From: Rhizobium leucaenae USDA 9039
GTDB taxonomy: Bacteria; Pseudomonadota; Alphaproteobacteria; Rhizobiales; Rhizobiaceae
Assembly: GCF_000426285.1 (NCBI RefSeq)
Contig: NZ_AUFB01000001.1
Location: 310,001 to 374,000 of the forward strand
Length of the DNA stretch: 64,000 bases
Direction: 5' to 3'
Part shown: positions 8,529-18,163 of the stretch, in pieces
How positions within the stretch are numbered: position 1 is the stretch's first letter
How the letters are laid out: each line of letters opens with the position of its first letter
Translations under genes and position numbers: made by a program
The notes under the pieces: generated by a model
Told to the model about the DNA's origin: nothing
The model's database searches: none
What the model saw: the letters and a program-made list of their open reading frames with translations, nothing else

Positions 8529-9671
8529 CTAAGAAAACGGCTCGGTCGGTCCTTTGGCGGGGTTGGTGAACCAATGCGGCCCATCCGCCGTCATGTAGAT
8601 ATGGTCTTCCAATCGAATACCGAATTTGTCTGGAAAGACGATCATGGGCTCGTTGGAAAAGCACATGCCGATGGCAAGCGGCGTTCCGTTGCCGCGCATG
8701 ATATAGGGCTCTTCATGAATCTGCAGACCGAGGCCGTGACCGGCGCGGTGGGGTAGCCCAGGCAGGCGGTAATCCGGGCCAAGGGCATGTTTTGAAAGCA
8801 CCCCGCGCGCGGCATCGTCGAGGCTCGAACAGGGTGCGCCGAGCTTCGCAGCATCGAAGACTGCTTGCTGCGCCTCCCGTTCGATCGCCCAAGCCGCTTC
8901 GAATTCGCGGTTGCCGCTTTCGAGCATATAGGTCCGGGTGACATCGGAATGATAGCCGTCGATCTGGCAACCGGTATCGACAAGCACGACATCGCCTGCC
9001 GCAAGTATCTGATCACCCTCGGCGCCGTGCGGCAGAGAGGTCGCCGCTCCGAAGGAAACGATACAGAAGGTCGACCCGCCATCTGCCCCGACCTGTCGAT
9101 GCCGTCTGTCGATAAAGTCCACGACCTCTGAAGCCCTGGTACCTGGCTTCATCAGCGCATGCGCCTGCTTCTGAATATCGAGCGTCAGGTTCATGGCGTA
9201 TTGAATGAGCGCGATCTCGGCCGGAGATTTGACGCGCCTCAGACTTCTGAGGATCTGGCCGCCGTCCTGCAATCTTTCGGCGCCGAACTCCGCGGCGAGC
9301 CTATGGTAGCAGAAAAGCGGCAGTTCGTCGTCGAGTGCAAGCGTACCGGCTTGACCCAGCAGGTGTGATACGAGCCCGGCACTGTTCTCTTCCTCCTCCC
9401 ACACCACGATCTTGCCAGGCAGATGCGGCAGCGTTTCGACGCGGCTGCGCTCGAAACCCGGAACGATATAATAAAGTGCGGCCGGCGTGACGAGCGCGCC
9501 AAGGAATCGTTCGCTCGGATGCCAGACGAGACCGGTGAAATAGCGCAGGCTTTCCGTCGAGCCGAGCAGCATGCCGCCAATTCCGTTCGCCTCCAGCGCC
9601 TCTCTTAGGCGTGCCAGCCGGAGCTGCCTCTCGTCATTGGTGATCCGGGGGACGGGATGCGACCATGTCAT
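8529..9671 (-). CDS. M24 family metallopeptidase (Xaa-Pro aminopeptidase/creatinase-like)
   Basis: 380 residues. A creatinase-type N-terminal domain (about 12-140) precedes a pita-bread catalytic domain with all five metal ligands: Asp232 (VDTG), Asp243 (HSDVTRT), His312 (RAGHGLG), Glu341 (SNEP) and Glu355 (RLEDH). It is therefore a probable dinuclear metallopeptidase that cleaves Xaa-Pro bonds, or a related amidinohydrolase. No signal peptide, so it acts in the cytoplasm. It lies downstream of the GntR gene on the same strand and may share its transcript, which would tie it to the DapA-like lyase on the other side. Confidence 0.85.
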   Translation of the reverse strand: MTWSHPVPRITNDERQLRLARLREALEANGIGGMLLGSTESLRYFTGLVWHPSERFLGALVTPAALYYIVPGFERSRVETLPHLPGKIVVWEEEENSAGLVSHLLGQAGTLALDDELPLFCYHRLAAEFGAERLQDGGQILRSLRRVKSPAEIALIQYAMNLTLDIQKQAHALMKPGTRASEVVDFIDRRHRQVGADGGSTFCIVSFGAATSLPHGAEGDQILAAGDVVLVDTGCQIDGYHSDVTRTYMLESGNREFEAAWAIEREAQQAVFDAAKLGAPCSSLDDAARGVLSKHALGPDYRLPGLPHRAGHGLGLQIHEEPYIMRGNGTPLAIGMCFSNEPMIVFPDKFGIRLEDHIYMTADGPHWFTNPAKGPTEPFS

Positions 9672-9772
9672 CTTGCTTTCCAGTTCCTGTTGCGCTCGGC
9701 TCTTATGCGACCGATGCCGGTTGTTGAATCGATATTAACGCGGTTGTCGGCAGTTTCTCGATTGGGAATGCC

Positions 9773-10477
9773 TCATGTGATCTCGATCGCAAGCGGACGA
9801 TCGAGGTCGCGGGCGATGTATTCCTGAATCTGGCGCACGATCTGCGCGGCATGGTCGATCGCCAGCCGGTCGGCGCGCTCGACATCGCCGGTCTCGATCG
9901 CGGCGATTATTTCCTCGTGCTCGTCCACATACTGACGCGGCAGGCGATCATCGAAAGTCGAATAATAAAGACGCAGGATGCGCCGGCCCTCGTCCAGAAG
10001 CCGTGCAAAGAACGTGGTGTAATAGGAATTGCCGGCAAGTTCGGCGATGGCGACATGGAATTCACGGTTCGCCTCGATCATGCCGAAAGCATCGCGGGCA
10101 GCCACCGCGTCGGCAAATTCCTGCTGCCGGGCGCGCACGCGCTGCATGATTTCGGCATCCTTCCGCCCCGCGGCCCCGCGCGTTGTCACGCGATACATCA
10201 ACGTGAGCGCCTCGAAATAGGTGGGCAGGCTGGCAAAATCGATCGTTGCGACGATGGTGTTGCGGTTGGGCAGCGTCGTCACCAACCCCTCGGCGGCAAG
10301 CCGAAGCAGCGCCTCGCGGATCGGTGTTCTTGACATCTTGAAGCGTTCGGAAAGCCGGACTTCGTCGAGCGGGCTTCCCGGCTCCAGCGCCATCGACAGG
10401 ATTTCCCGACGCAGGGCGGCATAGACGCTCTGCGTGCCCGAGCCCCGCACCCGCACATTCTCCGCCTCGTTGCGCAT
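9773..10477 (-). CDS. GntR-family regulator, FadR/FCD subfamily
   Basis: 234 residues. A winged helix-turn-helix (about 15-78, with RLSERFKMSRTPIREALLRL) is joined to an FCD effector domain whose metal-ligand pattern is visible in REFHVAIAELAG and the two later His regions. FCD regulators usually sense small organic acids and repress neighbouring catabolic genes. It is divergent from the DapA-like gene at 10630; the 152-bp gap contains a perfect palindrome that is a good operator candidate. Confidence 0.88.
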   Translation of the reverse strand: MRNEAENVRVRGSGTQSVYAALRREILSMALEPGSPLDEVRLSERFKMSRTPIREALLRLAAEGLVTTLPNRNTIVATIDFASLPTYFEALTLMYRVTTRGAAGRKDAEIMQRVRARQQEFADAVAARDAFGMIEANREFHVAIAELAGNSYYTTFFARLLDEGRRILRLYYSTFDDRLPRQYVDEHEEIIAAIETGDVERADRLAIDHAAQIVRQIQEYIARDLDRPLAIEIT

Positions 10478-10580
10478 TGGATATCCTTCTTGGGAAATGC
10501 CTTATTATTTCGTCCTGCCAATTTTCAGCAACAGCAGGCCATCGATCCATATTTGCCGTTCGACGATCCCTGCTTGAGTC

Positions 10581-10590
10581 TTGTCGACAA
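10581..10590. promoter_or_regulatory. Perfect palindrome TTGTCGACAA, candidate GntR operator
   Basis: A 10-bp perfect inverted repeat lies 40 bp before the DapA-like start and about 104 bp from the GntR start, followed by the AT-rich TTGTATATAA. FadR/FCD regulators bind short TTGT-ACAA-like palindromes in such divergent gaps. Inference from position and symmetry only. Confidence 0.4.
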
Positions 10591-10629
10591 TTTGTATATA
10601 ACGCAAGCACTTTCAATCGAGGATCCAAA

Positions 10630-11541
10630 ATGACGACAGGATGGAAGGGCGTATTCCCCGCCGTAACGACCCAATTCAACGAAGATCTTTCAGTGGATCT
10701 CGCTGCGACGCAGCGCGTCCAGGACGCACTCGTCAACGACGGCGTCAACGGCCTGATCGTCATGGGAACCTGCGGCGAGAACAATTCGCTGGACCCGGAA
10801 GAGAAGCGCACGATCCTGAAGGCTGCCGTCGAGGTGGTGAACGGCCGGGTTCCGGTCGTCACCGGCGTTTCCGAATTCGATACGCGCCGTGCCGTCGCCT
10901 ATGCGCGCGACGCCGAGAAGCTCGGTGCCGATGGCCTGATGCTCCTGCCGGCCATGGTCTATGTTCCGAAGCCCGAGGAGCTGATCGCGCATTTCCGCAC
11001 CGTGGCGGAAGCCACTTCGCTGCCGATCATGCTCTACAACAACCCGCCGGCCTATCGCGTCAATATTGGCGCCGACGTGCTGCAGGCCCTCGCCGAGGTG
11101 CCGAACATCAAGGCCGTCAAGGAAAGCGCGCCGGATCCGCGCCGCTTTACCGACCTCATCAATACCTTCGGCGACCGCTTCGACATCTTCGCCGGTCTTG
11201 ACGATGTTGCGCTCGAAGGGCTGATGCTCGGTGCCAAGGGCTGGGTTTCCGGCCTCACCAGCGCCTTCCCGGAAGAATCCGTACAGCTCGTTGCCGCCGC
11301 CAAGCGCGGCGACTGGGAAGAGGCACGCCGGATCTATCGCTGGTTCATGCCGCTCCTGCATCTGGATGCCGAGCATGATCTCGTCCAATCGATTAAGCTT
11401 GCCGAGCAGATCATGGGCCGTGGCTCCGAGCGCGTTCGCATGCCGCGTCTGCCGCTGTCCGGTGCTCGCCGCGCCGAAGTCACCGCCATGGTCGAGAAGG
11501 CAGCCGCCACGCGCCCGTCGAAGGCCCGTCAGGCGGCCTGA
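10630..11541 (+). CDS. DapA-family (dihydrodipicolinate synthase/NAL) lyase
   Basis: 303 residues from the ATG at 10630; a longer frame back to 10477 would run through the regulator's promoter and is rejected. Class I aldolase TIM barrel with GTCGEN, the conserved Tyr in MLYNNPPAY and the Schiff-base Lys in IKAVKES. The family covers DapA, N-acetylneuraminate lyase and deaminases or dehydratases of keto-deoxy acids. Pairing with a divergent FCD regulator and an M24 peptidase, away from lysine genes, argues for a catabolic enzyme. A role in hydroxyproline breakdown (HypD-like deaminase) is one possibility; I cannot confirm the substrate. Confidence 0.82.
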   Translation: MTTGWKGVFPAVTTQFNEDLSVDLAATQRVQDALVNDGVNGLIVMGTCGENNSLDPEEKRTILKAAVEVVNGRVPVVTGVSEFDTRRAVAYARDAEKLGADGLMLLPAMVYVPKPEELIAHFRTVAEATSLPIMLYNNPPAYRVNIGADVLQALAEVPNIKAVKESAPDPRRFTDLINTFGDRFDIFAGLDDVALEGLMLGAKGWVSGLTSAFPEESVQLVAAAKRGDWEEARRIYRWFMPLLHLDAEHDLVQSIKLAEQIMGRGSERVRMPRLPLSGARRAEVTAMVEKAAATRPSKARQAA

Positions 11542-11556
11542 TCGCGAATATGCTAA

Positions 11557-11584
11557 GGTCGGCAATCGCACGCGGTTGCCGACC
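11557..11584 (+). terminator. Hairpin after the DapA-like gene
   Basis: Perfect 9-bp stem (11557-11565 with 11576-11584) and 10-base loop, 15 bases after the stop codon. No long T-tract follows. Confidence 0.55.
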
Positions 11585-11680
11585 GTGGCACTTTAGCTCC
11601 GTCGCAGAGAAAAGCCTTGGATCACGAGATCGTCTCGCAGTCTCGTTCTGAGACGTTGTCAATTTGACTTCTGCGGAATT

Positions 11681-11893
11681 CTAGTCAGCTTCTTCTGGCA
11701 AGGCCTGAATATAGCGCACGACAAGATAAAAGATCCCGAAGAGAACAAGCACTGAGATCACATGACGGATGTCGTGCAGCGCGGCATGGTGATGTCTCAC
11801 CAGCAGGGAAATTGTGTTGTATCCGGCTATGGCGAGCGCAGTCATGACCAACGCCACCAAAAGCGCCATGTTCCGATGAATAAATTTGACCAT
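11681..11893 (-). CDS. Small two-helix membrane protein
   Basis: 70 residues with a good AAGAGGTGAG ribosome-binding site. Two hydrophobic segments (about 8-31 and 44-63) flank a short His-rich loop (RHHHAALHD). I do not recognise a family. It could be a small inner-membrane protein of unknown role. The 261-bp gap after it (11894-12154) shows nothing else convincing. Confidence 0.55.
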   Translation of the reverse strand: MVKFIHRNMALLVALVMTALAIAGYNTISLLVRHHHAALHDIRHVISVLVLFGIFYLVVRYIQALPEEAD

Positions 11894-12154
11894 CGCTCAC
11901 CTCTTTTCCGCTTCTCAACATAGAAGAGAAATTAGGGAGGAATTAGGACGGATCGGGATGCCTGCGGCAAACTGATCCAACCCACTCCCCGACAGCCCCT
12001 TGAAGCAGTTACGGCCTGGACGATAGTCCGAAGACGAGGCTTTCTGCAAGGGGGATTACAAATCGTCCATGTCGGAAAAACGCCACAATTTCCGAACGTT
12101 CCTGACACAATTGCCTGCGAGCGTATCACCCGATCGGTGATGCGGTGACAAGCG

Positions 12155-13684
12155 ATGAGCCTTTCATTTCAGACGATGGCGGCACTACGGTTCGGCTACG
12201 GTTTTCGACCCGGTGAAACGCCGCCCGCCGACAGGGATGCGTTGCTCAATCCGATGCGGATCGGTGAGGGCAATTGCCTCTTTCCGGTAGGCGGCATCGA
12301 GGCGCGCCGCCAGGCGATCCGCAATGTGGCCGACCGTCTGCGCGACATCCGAAGCAGCGACATCGATGATGACGCCAAGCGCGATGAACAGAAGGCAATC
12401 TACAAGGAACTTCAGCAGAGCTATCAGCGCGATGCCGATGCGCGCATCGCTCAGGCGATCTTCTCGTCGAACGGTTTTTACGAACGGCTGGCCGTCTTCT
12501 GGACGAACCATTTTTCGGTGAGCGTCGACAAGGCTCAGCCGATGAAGCTCATCGTTCCCCTCTCCGAGGCCGAGGCGATCCGGCCCCGTATCGGCGGGAC
12601 ATTTCCGGATTTGCTGCGCAGCGCCACCCAACATCCGGCAATGCTGATCTATCTCGATCAGACGCAATCGCTCGGCCCCAATTCTCCCGCCGGCATCAAA
12701 CGCAACAAGGGACTCAACGAGAATCTCGCCCGCGAACTGCTGGAGTTGCATACCCTCGGCGCCGGCAGCGGCTATACGCAGGATGATGTGCGATCCGCCG
12801 CGATGGTACTGACGGGCATTACAGTCGACCGGCAGTCGGTCGAGGTGGATTTCCGCAAGGCCGTTGCCGAACCCGGCAGCCATCAGGTGCTGGGTGTCAA
12901 CTATGGCCGAACGCAGCGGTCGGAGCGGGATTGTCTGCAGATGCTGGACGATCTGGCGTTGAACCCGAAAACGGCGGCGCACATCAGCCGCAAACTCGCG
13001 CTCCATTTTATTTCCGACACGCCGCCGGAAGCGATGATCGACGCGATGACCCAGGCTTGGCGGAAGACGGATGGCGACCTGATGGCGGTCTATGGCGCGA
13101 TGCTCGATCATCCGGCCGCCTGGACGAATGAAGGAAGCAAAGCCCGGCAACCTTTCGACTTTGTCGTGGCCGGCCTGCGGGCGCTCGATCTTCCGAGGAA
13201 TGCGGCGGCAGGTGCGGTCGTCGATCCGCTCGCCGATGACGAGGGTGCCGGCCAAGCGATGGCCGACGACAATCCGCCCATGCTAGGTAATAGCTCCGTC
13301 ACACCCGACAAAGCAACCGATCCGCCGGATCCGCAGGAGGCAAAGCGCCGGCGGGCCGCAATCGACGCGACTTTCTACGTGCCGCGCGGTCTCGGCGTCT
13401 ACGCGTTGCAGCGCATGGGGCAGCCGGTCTGGAGGCCACCCAGCCCGGCCGGCTTTCCCGAGGGTTTCGATGCCTGGATCAATGCTGGCGAGCTTTCCGA
13501 ACGGATTTCCTGGGCCCGGCGCGCAATCGGTCGTTATGGCAAGCAGAATGATCCGAGGCAGTTTCTCAACGAGACGCTGGCGGATGCGGCTCGCGATGAC
13601 ACGATCCGGATCGTATCGCAAGCGCCGAACAAGATGACGGGCCTGACGCTGGCGCTCGCTTCGCCCGAATTCAATCGTCGCTAG
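12155..13684 (+). CDS. DUF1800 family protein
   Basis: 509 residues. The start (AALRFGYGFRPGE), the segment FYERLAVFWTNHFSVSVDKAQP and the helix NLARELLELHTLG with YTQDDVRSAAMVLTG are diagnostic of DUF1800. No clear signal peptide. The family is found next to DUF1501 genes across many bacteria, and that arrangement is kept here with a 16-bp gap. The biochemical role of the pair is not established. Confidence 0.88.
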   Translation: MSLSFQTMAALRFGYGFRPGETPPADRDALLNPMRIGEGNCLFPVGGIEARRQAIRNVADRLRDIRSSDIDDDAKRDEQKAIYKELQQSYQRDADARIAQAIFSSNGFYERLAVFWTNHFSVSVDKAQPMKLIVPLSEAEAIRPRIGGTFPDLLRSATQHPAMLIYLDQTQSLGPNSPAGIKRNKGLNENLARELLELHTLGAGSGYTQDDVRSAAMVLTGITVDRQSVEVDFRKAVAEPGSHQVLGVNYGRTQRSERDCLQMLDDLALNPKTAAHISRKLALHFISDTPPEAMIDAMTQAWRKTDGDLMAVYGAMLDHPAAWTNEGSKARQPFDFVVAGLRALDLPRNAAAGAVVDPLADDEGAGQAMADDNPPMLGNSSVTPDKATDPPDPQEAKRRRAAIDATFYVPRGLGVYALQRMGQPVWRPPSPAGFPEGFDAWINAGELSERISWARRAIGRYGKQNDPRQFLNETLADAARDDTIRIVSQAPNKMTGLTLALASPEFNRR

Positions 13685-13700
13685 AGCGAGGAGTGTTCCC

Positions 13701-14885
13701 ATGGCAGACGACAAACCCTTCTCGCTTTCCCGCCGCGGTTTCCTCGCTTCCGCCTGTTGTCTCGCGGCTGCACCGATCTTTACGCCGGTAACCTTCGCAG
13801 CCATGCCCGGAGACAACCGTTTCGTCACCATCGTCTTGCGCGGCGCCATGGATGGGCTCGATCTGGTGCAGCCCTATGGGGAAGCATCCTTCGCCGGCTT
13901 ACGGCCGGATATCGCTCTTGCTCCCGACAAGGGGCTCGTCGATCTCGACGGCTTCTTCGGCCTGCATCCGGCCGCCGCGGATCTGCTGCCGCTGTGGAAA
14001 GCCAGGGAGTTAGCCTTCGTCCATGCCGTCTCGACGCCCTATCGCGACGCCCGCAGCCATTTCGACGGCCAGGACATGCTGGAATCGGGCGGCGGTCACG
14101 TCGCCGAAGAAAGGACGGGATGGCTGAACCGCGCACTCGGGAGCATCGCGCGCTCGACGGCGCACAAGGCGATCGACATCAACACCTCGACCGAATTGAT
14201 CCTGTCCGGCCCCAATGTGGTCGACGTCTGGGCCTCGGATTCCGGCTTGGCTATGGGTGCGGACGAGATGCAGTTCCTGACACGCCTTTATGCCAACGAT
14301 CCAGCTTTCGCCAAGGCGATGGACGAGGCAAGACGCGCCGACCAATCGGCGAAGATGGGCGAGGCACCGGGCACCAAACGCGGCGAGCAGATAGCCGATG
14401 TTGCGGCGCTTGCCGCCAAGATGCTGCTGCGCGAATACCGCATTGCCAGCTTCTCCATCAACGGCTGGGACACCCATGTGCAGCAGGCAGCGCAGTTCCG
14501 GAAAGCGGCTGGCGACCTGACGCAAGCGGTACTGACATTGAAGAATACGCTCGGCCCGGATGCATGGAAGACGACGGTGGTTCTGGCGATGACCGAATTC
14601 GGCCGCACCGTCCGCCAGAACGGCTCCGGCGGCACGGATCATGGCACCGGTGGTTGTTGCCTACTGGCGGGCGGCGCCATCAATGGCGGCCGTGTGCTGG
14701 GCAAGTGGCCGGGAATTAAAGACGAACAGCTCTTCGAGGACCGCGATCTGATGCCCACCGCAGATGTGCGCGAGATCGCGGCCGCGATGCTCTACCGACA
14801 GTTCGACCTCGGTGCCGACGACCTCAGCTCGAAGATCTTCCCAGGCCTAAGCTTCGATAAATCCTCGCAATTCCTGAAGGTGTAA
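13701..14885 (+). CDS. DUF1501 family protein, Tat-exported
   Basis: 394 residues with a twin-arginine signal (LSRRGFLASACCLAAAP) and DUF1501 motifs, including the NDNRFVTIVLRGAMDGLDLV-type start, HAVSTPY, SHFDGQDMLE, WDTHVQQ and TEFGRTVRQNGSGGTDHG. DUF1501 is related to the sulfatase/alkaline phosphatase fold and is probably folded in the cytoplasm and exported by Tat. It follows the DUF1800 gene in one operon with a GAGGAG site. Partner and substrate are unknown. Confidence 0.88.
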   Translation: MADDKPFSLSRRGFLASACCLAAAPIFTPVTFAAMPGDNRFVTIVLRGAMDGLDLVQPYGEASFAGLRPDIALAPDKGLVDLDGFFGLHPAAADLLPLWKARELAFVHAVSTPYRDARSHFDGQDMLESGGGHVAEERTGWLNRALGSIARSTAHKAIDINTSTELILSGPNVVDVWASDSGLAMGADEMQFLTRLYANDPAFAKAMDEARRADQSAKMGEAPGTKRGEQIADVAALAAKMLLREYRIASFSINGWDTHVQQAAQFRKAAGDLTQAVLTLKNTLGPDAWKTTVVLAMTEFGRTVRQNGSGGTDHGTGGCCLLAGGAINGGRVLGKWPGIKDEQLFEDRDLMPTADVREIAAAMLYRQFDLGADDLSSKIFPGLSFDKSSQFLKV

Positions 14886-14941
14886 ATCCTCGCCGTAGAG
14901 CGCCGGTTGTCCCTATTCGACCATCCAGATCGGCGCAGCCA

Positions 14942-17900
14942 TCACGCCCGTTTCACCTTCCAGCTTCTGACCTCGAAGGGCAGGATATCGGGACCCGCAT
15001 CGCGTTGGGCTGGTTCCTCCATCAGATTGACGGCCTCGCTGACTGCCCAGCCGTTTGTTGGCCTAACGGCAAGTCCGCCGCGCCGGCCGGCCGGTTCGTA
15101 TACGCGCAGCACGAGACCGTCGCCATCCTCAGCCGGCTTGATGGCTGAAAGCGCGACCGGTGTGCCGGTCACGGCGATCGGCGTGAGCGTCGCCTCCGCA
15201 AGATTAGTGGCCGCCGTGACGATCAAAGGCTGGTTTAGGTCGTCGGCTTCCTCGCGCACGCCACCGGAATGCCATTCGCCAGCGTGCGGCAGCAATGCGT
15301 AGGTGAAGCGTTGCACGCCCTCGTCCGCCAGCGGATCGGGATAGATGGGTCCGCGCACGAGGCTGATACCGAGCACGTTGCCGCGGGCGCTGTGGCCGTA
15401 TTTCGCGTCGTTGAGCAAAGCAACGCCGAAATCCGGCTCGCTGAGATCGATGAAGCGATGGGCGACCGCCTCGAACATCGCGGCATCCCAGCTCGTATTG
15501 GTGTGCGTCGGACGGCTGACGACACCATAGGCGCATTCGAACGTGGCGGTGCGGGCCCGCGTCGCGACCGGGCTTAGTGAGCGCAGCAAGGTGCGGCGAT
15601 CATGCCAGTCGATTTCGGTCTCTATGTCCAGCCGCCTCGCATTGGCCGTCAGCACATAATGCTGCACGACACTGGAATCGCGATAGCGATGGACGACCTT
15701 GATCGCGGCCCGATCCGGACTGTTTTCGACAAGCTCGATGCTTTCCGGCTTGTCGAGACGGATACCCTTTTCCGGATAGTCGGCGTCGATATCCCAGGCA
15801 TCCCAGTTGCGCGGCTTGTCGACCGGATAGACACAGAGCTGATTGGCGGATCCCGCCAAAGCCTCGCGGCCGGTCGCCTTGTGCACGAGGCTCTGAACAG
15901 CCCCATCGACGCCGATGGTAACGGCGAGATGTTCGTTTTCCAGCCGCCTCGCTTCGGCGCGCAAACCGCCGGCCGGCTTCAATGCGGCTCGGTCGAAGAC
16001 ATGGATGGCAAGCGGCGAGATTAAATCGCTGGTGGAAAGGATCGTGCCGCCAGCTAGGACCGCACGCAATGGCCGGGCATCCAGCGATGGATTGACGACA
16101 ACGAGAGCGTCTGCAATGCCGCCTTTCGGCAGAGCCGAAACAATGGCACCCATAGCGTCCTTTTGAGCCGTCTTGGCATGATCGATGACACCAAAAAGTT
16201 CACGCTCGGCGTCCTGATAGACCTCGTTGATGCTCGATCCCGGCAGGATATCGTGAAACTCGTTCTTCAAGGTCACGCGCCAGTCGGCTTCCAGGCTCTG
16301 CGGTGCGGCTCCCCCGATCATATGGGCGATCGATGCCAGGGTTTCCGCCGTGATCAGTGCCCTCTCCGCTCTGCGGTGCAGCCGTTTGACGCCGCTCTGG
16401 CTGGTCAGGGTTGCGCGATGCAGCTCAAGATAGATTTCGCCGGACCAGGTCGGAAGGCGTTTTTCCTTGGCGGTTCGATGTGCGCTTTCAAAGAAATCGG
16501 CGACCTTGCACCAACGCGCCTTCGGAATGGCAGGGAAATCGCGCAACTGCACTTCCCGCTCAACCATTTCCGGAGTCACGCCGCCGCCGCCATCACCATA
16601 GCCGACCGCAAGCAGCGAGATATCGTGCAGCGTTTTCGCCCGGAAGTTCTTCCAGGTCGGCGTGAGGCAATCCGGCTGGACAAAGCCGTTATAGCCCTGC
16701 ATCGGATTGTCGAAGGTATGCGCCAGCACCCGGCTGCCATCCAGACCTTCCCACCAGAAGAGATCGTACGGGAACCGGTTGGTCTCGCTCCAATTGACCT
16801 TGATGGTGAAGAAACTCTCGATACCGCCCTGGCGCAGCAATTGCGGCAAGGCGCCGGAAAAGCCGAAGCAATCCGGCAGCCAGCACACCGTGTGACGGGC
16901 ACCGAAGGTCTTTTCGAAATAGCGCTGGCCGTAAAGGATCTGCCGCACCAGGCTTTCCCCCGTCGGCATGTTCGTGTCCGGCTCCACCCACATGCCGCCG
17001 ATCACTTCCCAAGAGCCATCGGCCACCTTTTCCTTGATGCGCGCAAGCAGTTGCGGATCGTCAGCCTCCATCTGCGCATAATAATGCGCCGTCGACTGGT
17101 TGAAGCGGAAATCGGGCGAGCGGTTCATCAAGGACAGCGCCGTATGAAAGGTCCGGCGCATCTTGCGGCGCGTCTCGTCGTAGGGCCACAGCCAGGCAAG
17201 ATCGATATGGGCATGGCCGGTCAACAGCAATTCGCCGTTTTGCGGATAGCGCTCCTGCAGCGTCTTCAGACGGACGATCAGGCCGTCATAGGCAGCAACG
17301 ACCGTCGCGCGCTCGTCCTCGGATAGGCCCGGCGGGTTTGCGACCAGCTCGGGCAATTCCCAGATCTTTTGCTGCCATTCCGCGTTTGCCGTGCGAGACA
17401 CATACGAAGCCGTGGCGGAAGGCCAGTCCAGGCTGCGCAGCGCCATCTCTGTGGCGTCGAGCAGATGCGGCACCACATCATGATCATCAAGCGCTTCGAT
17501 TGCCTCTACTATCTGCCGCAGCAAAAGGTGCAGCCGGTGCACGGGAATATCCAGCCAGGCGAGCTGCGCCCGGTTTAACTTCGGCTGGCGGTTCGGTTCG
17601 CCGAATGGAAAGCGGGCAACGCTGTCCGTCGCGATCGAGAGATTGCGGCCCTTGAGCGGGAATTCCTGGTGGTAGGGATCAAGGCCGAAGCTCTCGCTTT
17701 CGCCTCCTTCGTAAGCGAGCGTGATGAGGCTTTCGCCGCCGAGATCAAGCTGCAGGCGGGTTTCCTCAAGAGGCCAGTCACGAGGCACCTTCGCTTGCGA
17801 GGCGAAATGCACCAAACCTTTGCGATGCGGCCACGCTTCACCAACGGCGATGTCCTCGCCCTCGAACGTCCAATTGTCGATCGCAAGTACAGCGCGCTCG

Positions 17901-17968
17901 CGCCAATGGCTGAGCTCGGCGGTGCGTACCTTGAGGCGGTCTAGGCGCTGGGCGATGGTGAGCTGCAT
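14942..17968 (-). CDS. Alpha-mannosidase, glycoside hydrolase family 38
   Basis: 1008 residues, normal for bacterial GH38. The zinc-site motif GHAHIDLAWLWPYDETRRK is near residue 250, and the nucleophile region CWLPDCFGFSGALPQLL near residue 367. The middle three-helix and C-terminal beta domains are present. No signal peptide, so it probably trims imported alpha-mannosides in the cytoplasm. It normally needs an importer; here the upstream DNA holds only two short remnants of overlapping genes, so the enzyme looks orphaned from its transport system. Confidence 0.93.
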   Translation of the reverse strand: MQLTIAQRLDRLKVRTAELSHWRERAVLAIDNWTFEGEDIAVGEAWPHRKGLVHFASQAKVPRDWPLEETRLQLDLGGESLITLAYEGGESESFGLDPYHQEFPLKGRNLSIATDSVARFPFGEPNRQPKLNRAQLAWLDIPVHRLHLLLRQIVEAIEALDDHDVVPHLLDATEMALRSLDWPSATASYVSRTANAEWQQKIWELPELVANPPGLSEDERATVVAAYDGLIVRLKTLQERYPQNGELLLTGHAHIDLAWLWPYDETRRKMRRTFHTALSLMNRSPDFRFNQSTAHYYAQMEADDPQLLARIKEKVADGSWEVIGGMWVEPDTNMPTGESLVRQILYGQRYFEKTFGARHTVCWLPDCFGFSGALPQLLRQGGIESFFTIKVNWSETNRFPYDLFWWEGLDGSRVLAHTFDNPMQGYNGFVQPDCLTPTWKNFRAKTLHDISLLAVGYGDGGGGVTPEMVEREVQLRDFPAIPKARWCKVADFFESAHRTAKEKRLPTWSGEIYLELHRATLTSQSGVKRLHRRAERALITAETLASIAHMIGGAAPQSLEADWRVTLKNEFHDILPGSSINEVYQDAERELFGVIDHAKTAQKDAMGAIVSALPKGGIADALVVVNPSLDARPLRAVLAGGTILSTSDLISPLAIHVFDRAALKPAGGLRAEARRLENEHLAVTIGVDGAVQSLVHKATGREALAGSANQLCVYPVDKPRNWDAWDIDADYPEKGIRLDKPESIELVENSPDRAAIKVVHRYRDSSVVQHYVLTANARRLDIETEIDWHDRRTLLRSLSPVATRARTATFECAYGVVSRPTHTNTSWDAAMFEAVAHRFIDLSEPDFGVALLNDAKYGHSARGNVLGISLVRGPIYPDPLADEGVQRFTYALLPHAGEWHSGGVREEADDLNQPLIVTAATNLAEATLTPIAVTGTPVALSAIKPAEDGDGLVLRVYEPAGRRGGLAVRPTNGWAVSEAVNLMEEPAQRDAGPDILPFEVRSWKVKRA

Positions 17969-18079
17969 GGCATGTCCTACATGGTTGATGTCTGGCCGAC
18001 GGCTGCACGTGGCGACCGCGGCGTCGAGAAATGAGGCATTGCAAAGAAAAAAGGATGATGACGAGTGGGCCTGACGGGA

Positions 18080-18163
18080 TCAGGCGAGCGTGATCGGCGG
18101 CAGCAAGTGGGTAGGGCCGCCGGAGAAACGTCCCTTGGCCGGGACTTCGATATTGACGCTCAT
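18080..18163 (-). pseudogene. Remnant: N-terminus of an unidentified, probably membrane, protein
   Basis: An ATG with a strong AGGAGGAG site begins a 27-residue frame (MSVNIEVPAKGRFSGG...PITLA) that stops at 18080. Adding one base near the stop would continue it as a hydrophobic stretch (LIPSGPLVIILF) like a first membrane helix. Its ATG overlaps the previous stop as ATGA, the signature of two coupled operon genes. I read it as the start of a lost transport gene, possibly an ABC permease. It could instead be a genuine tiny ORF. Confidence 0.35.

Noticed and set aside
16163-17326. A 387-codon plus-strand frame inside the alpha-mannosidase gene
   Set aside because: Shadow of the GH38 coding sequence, which carries all expected motifs.
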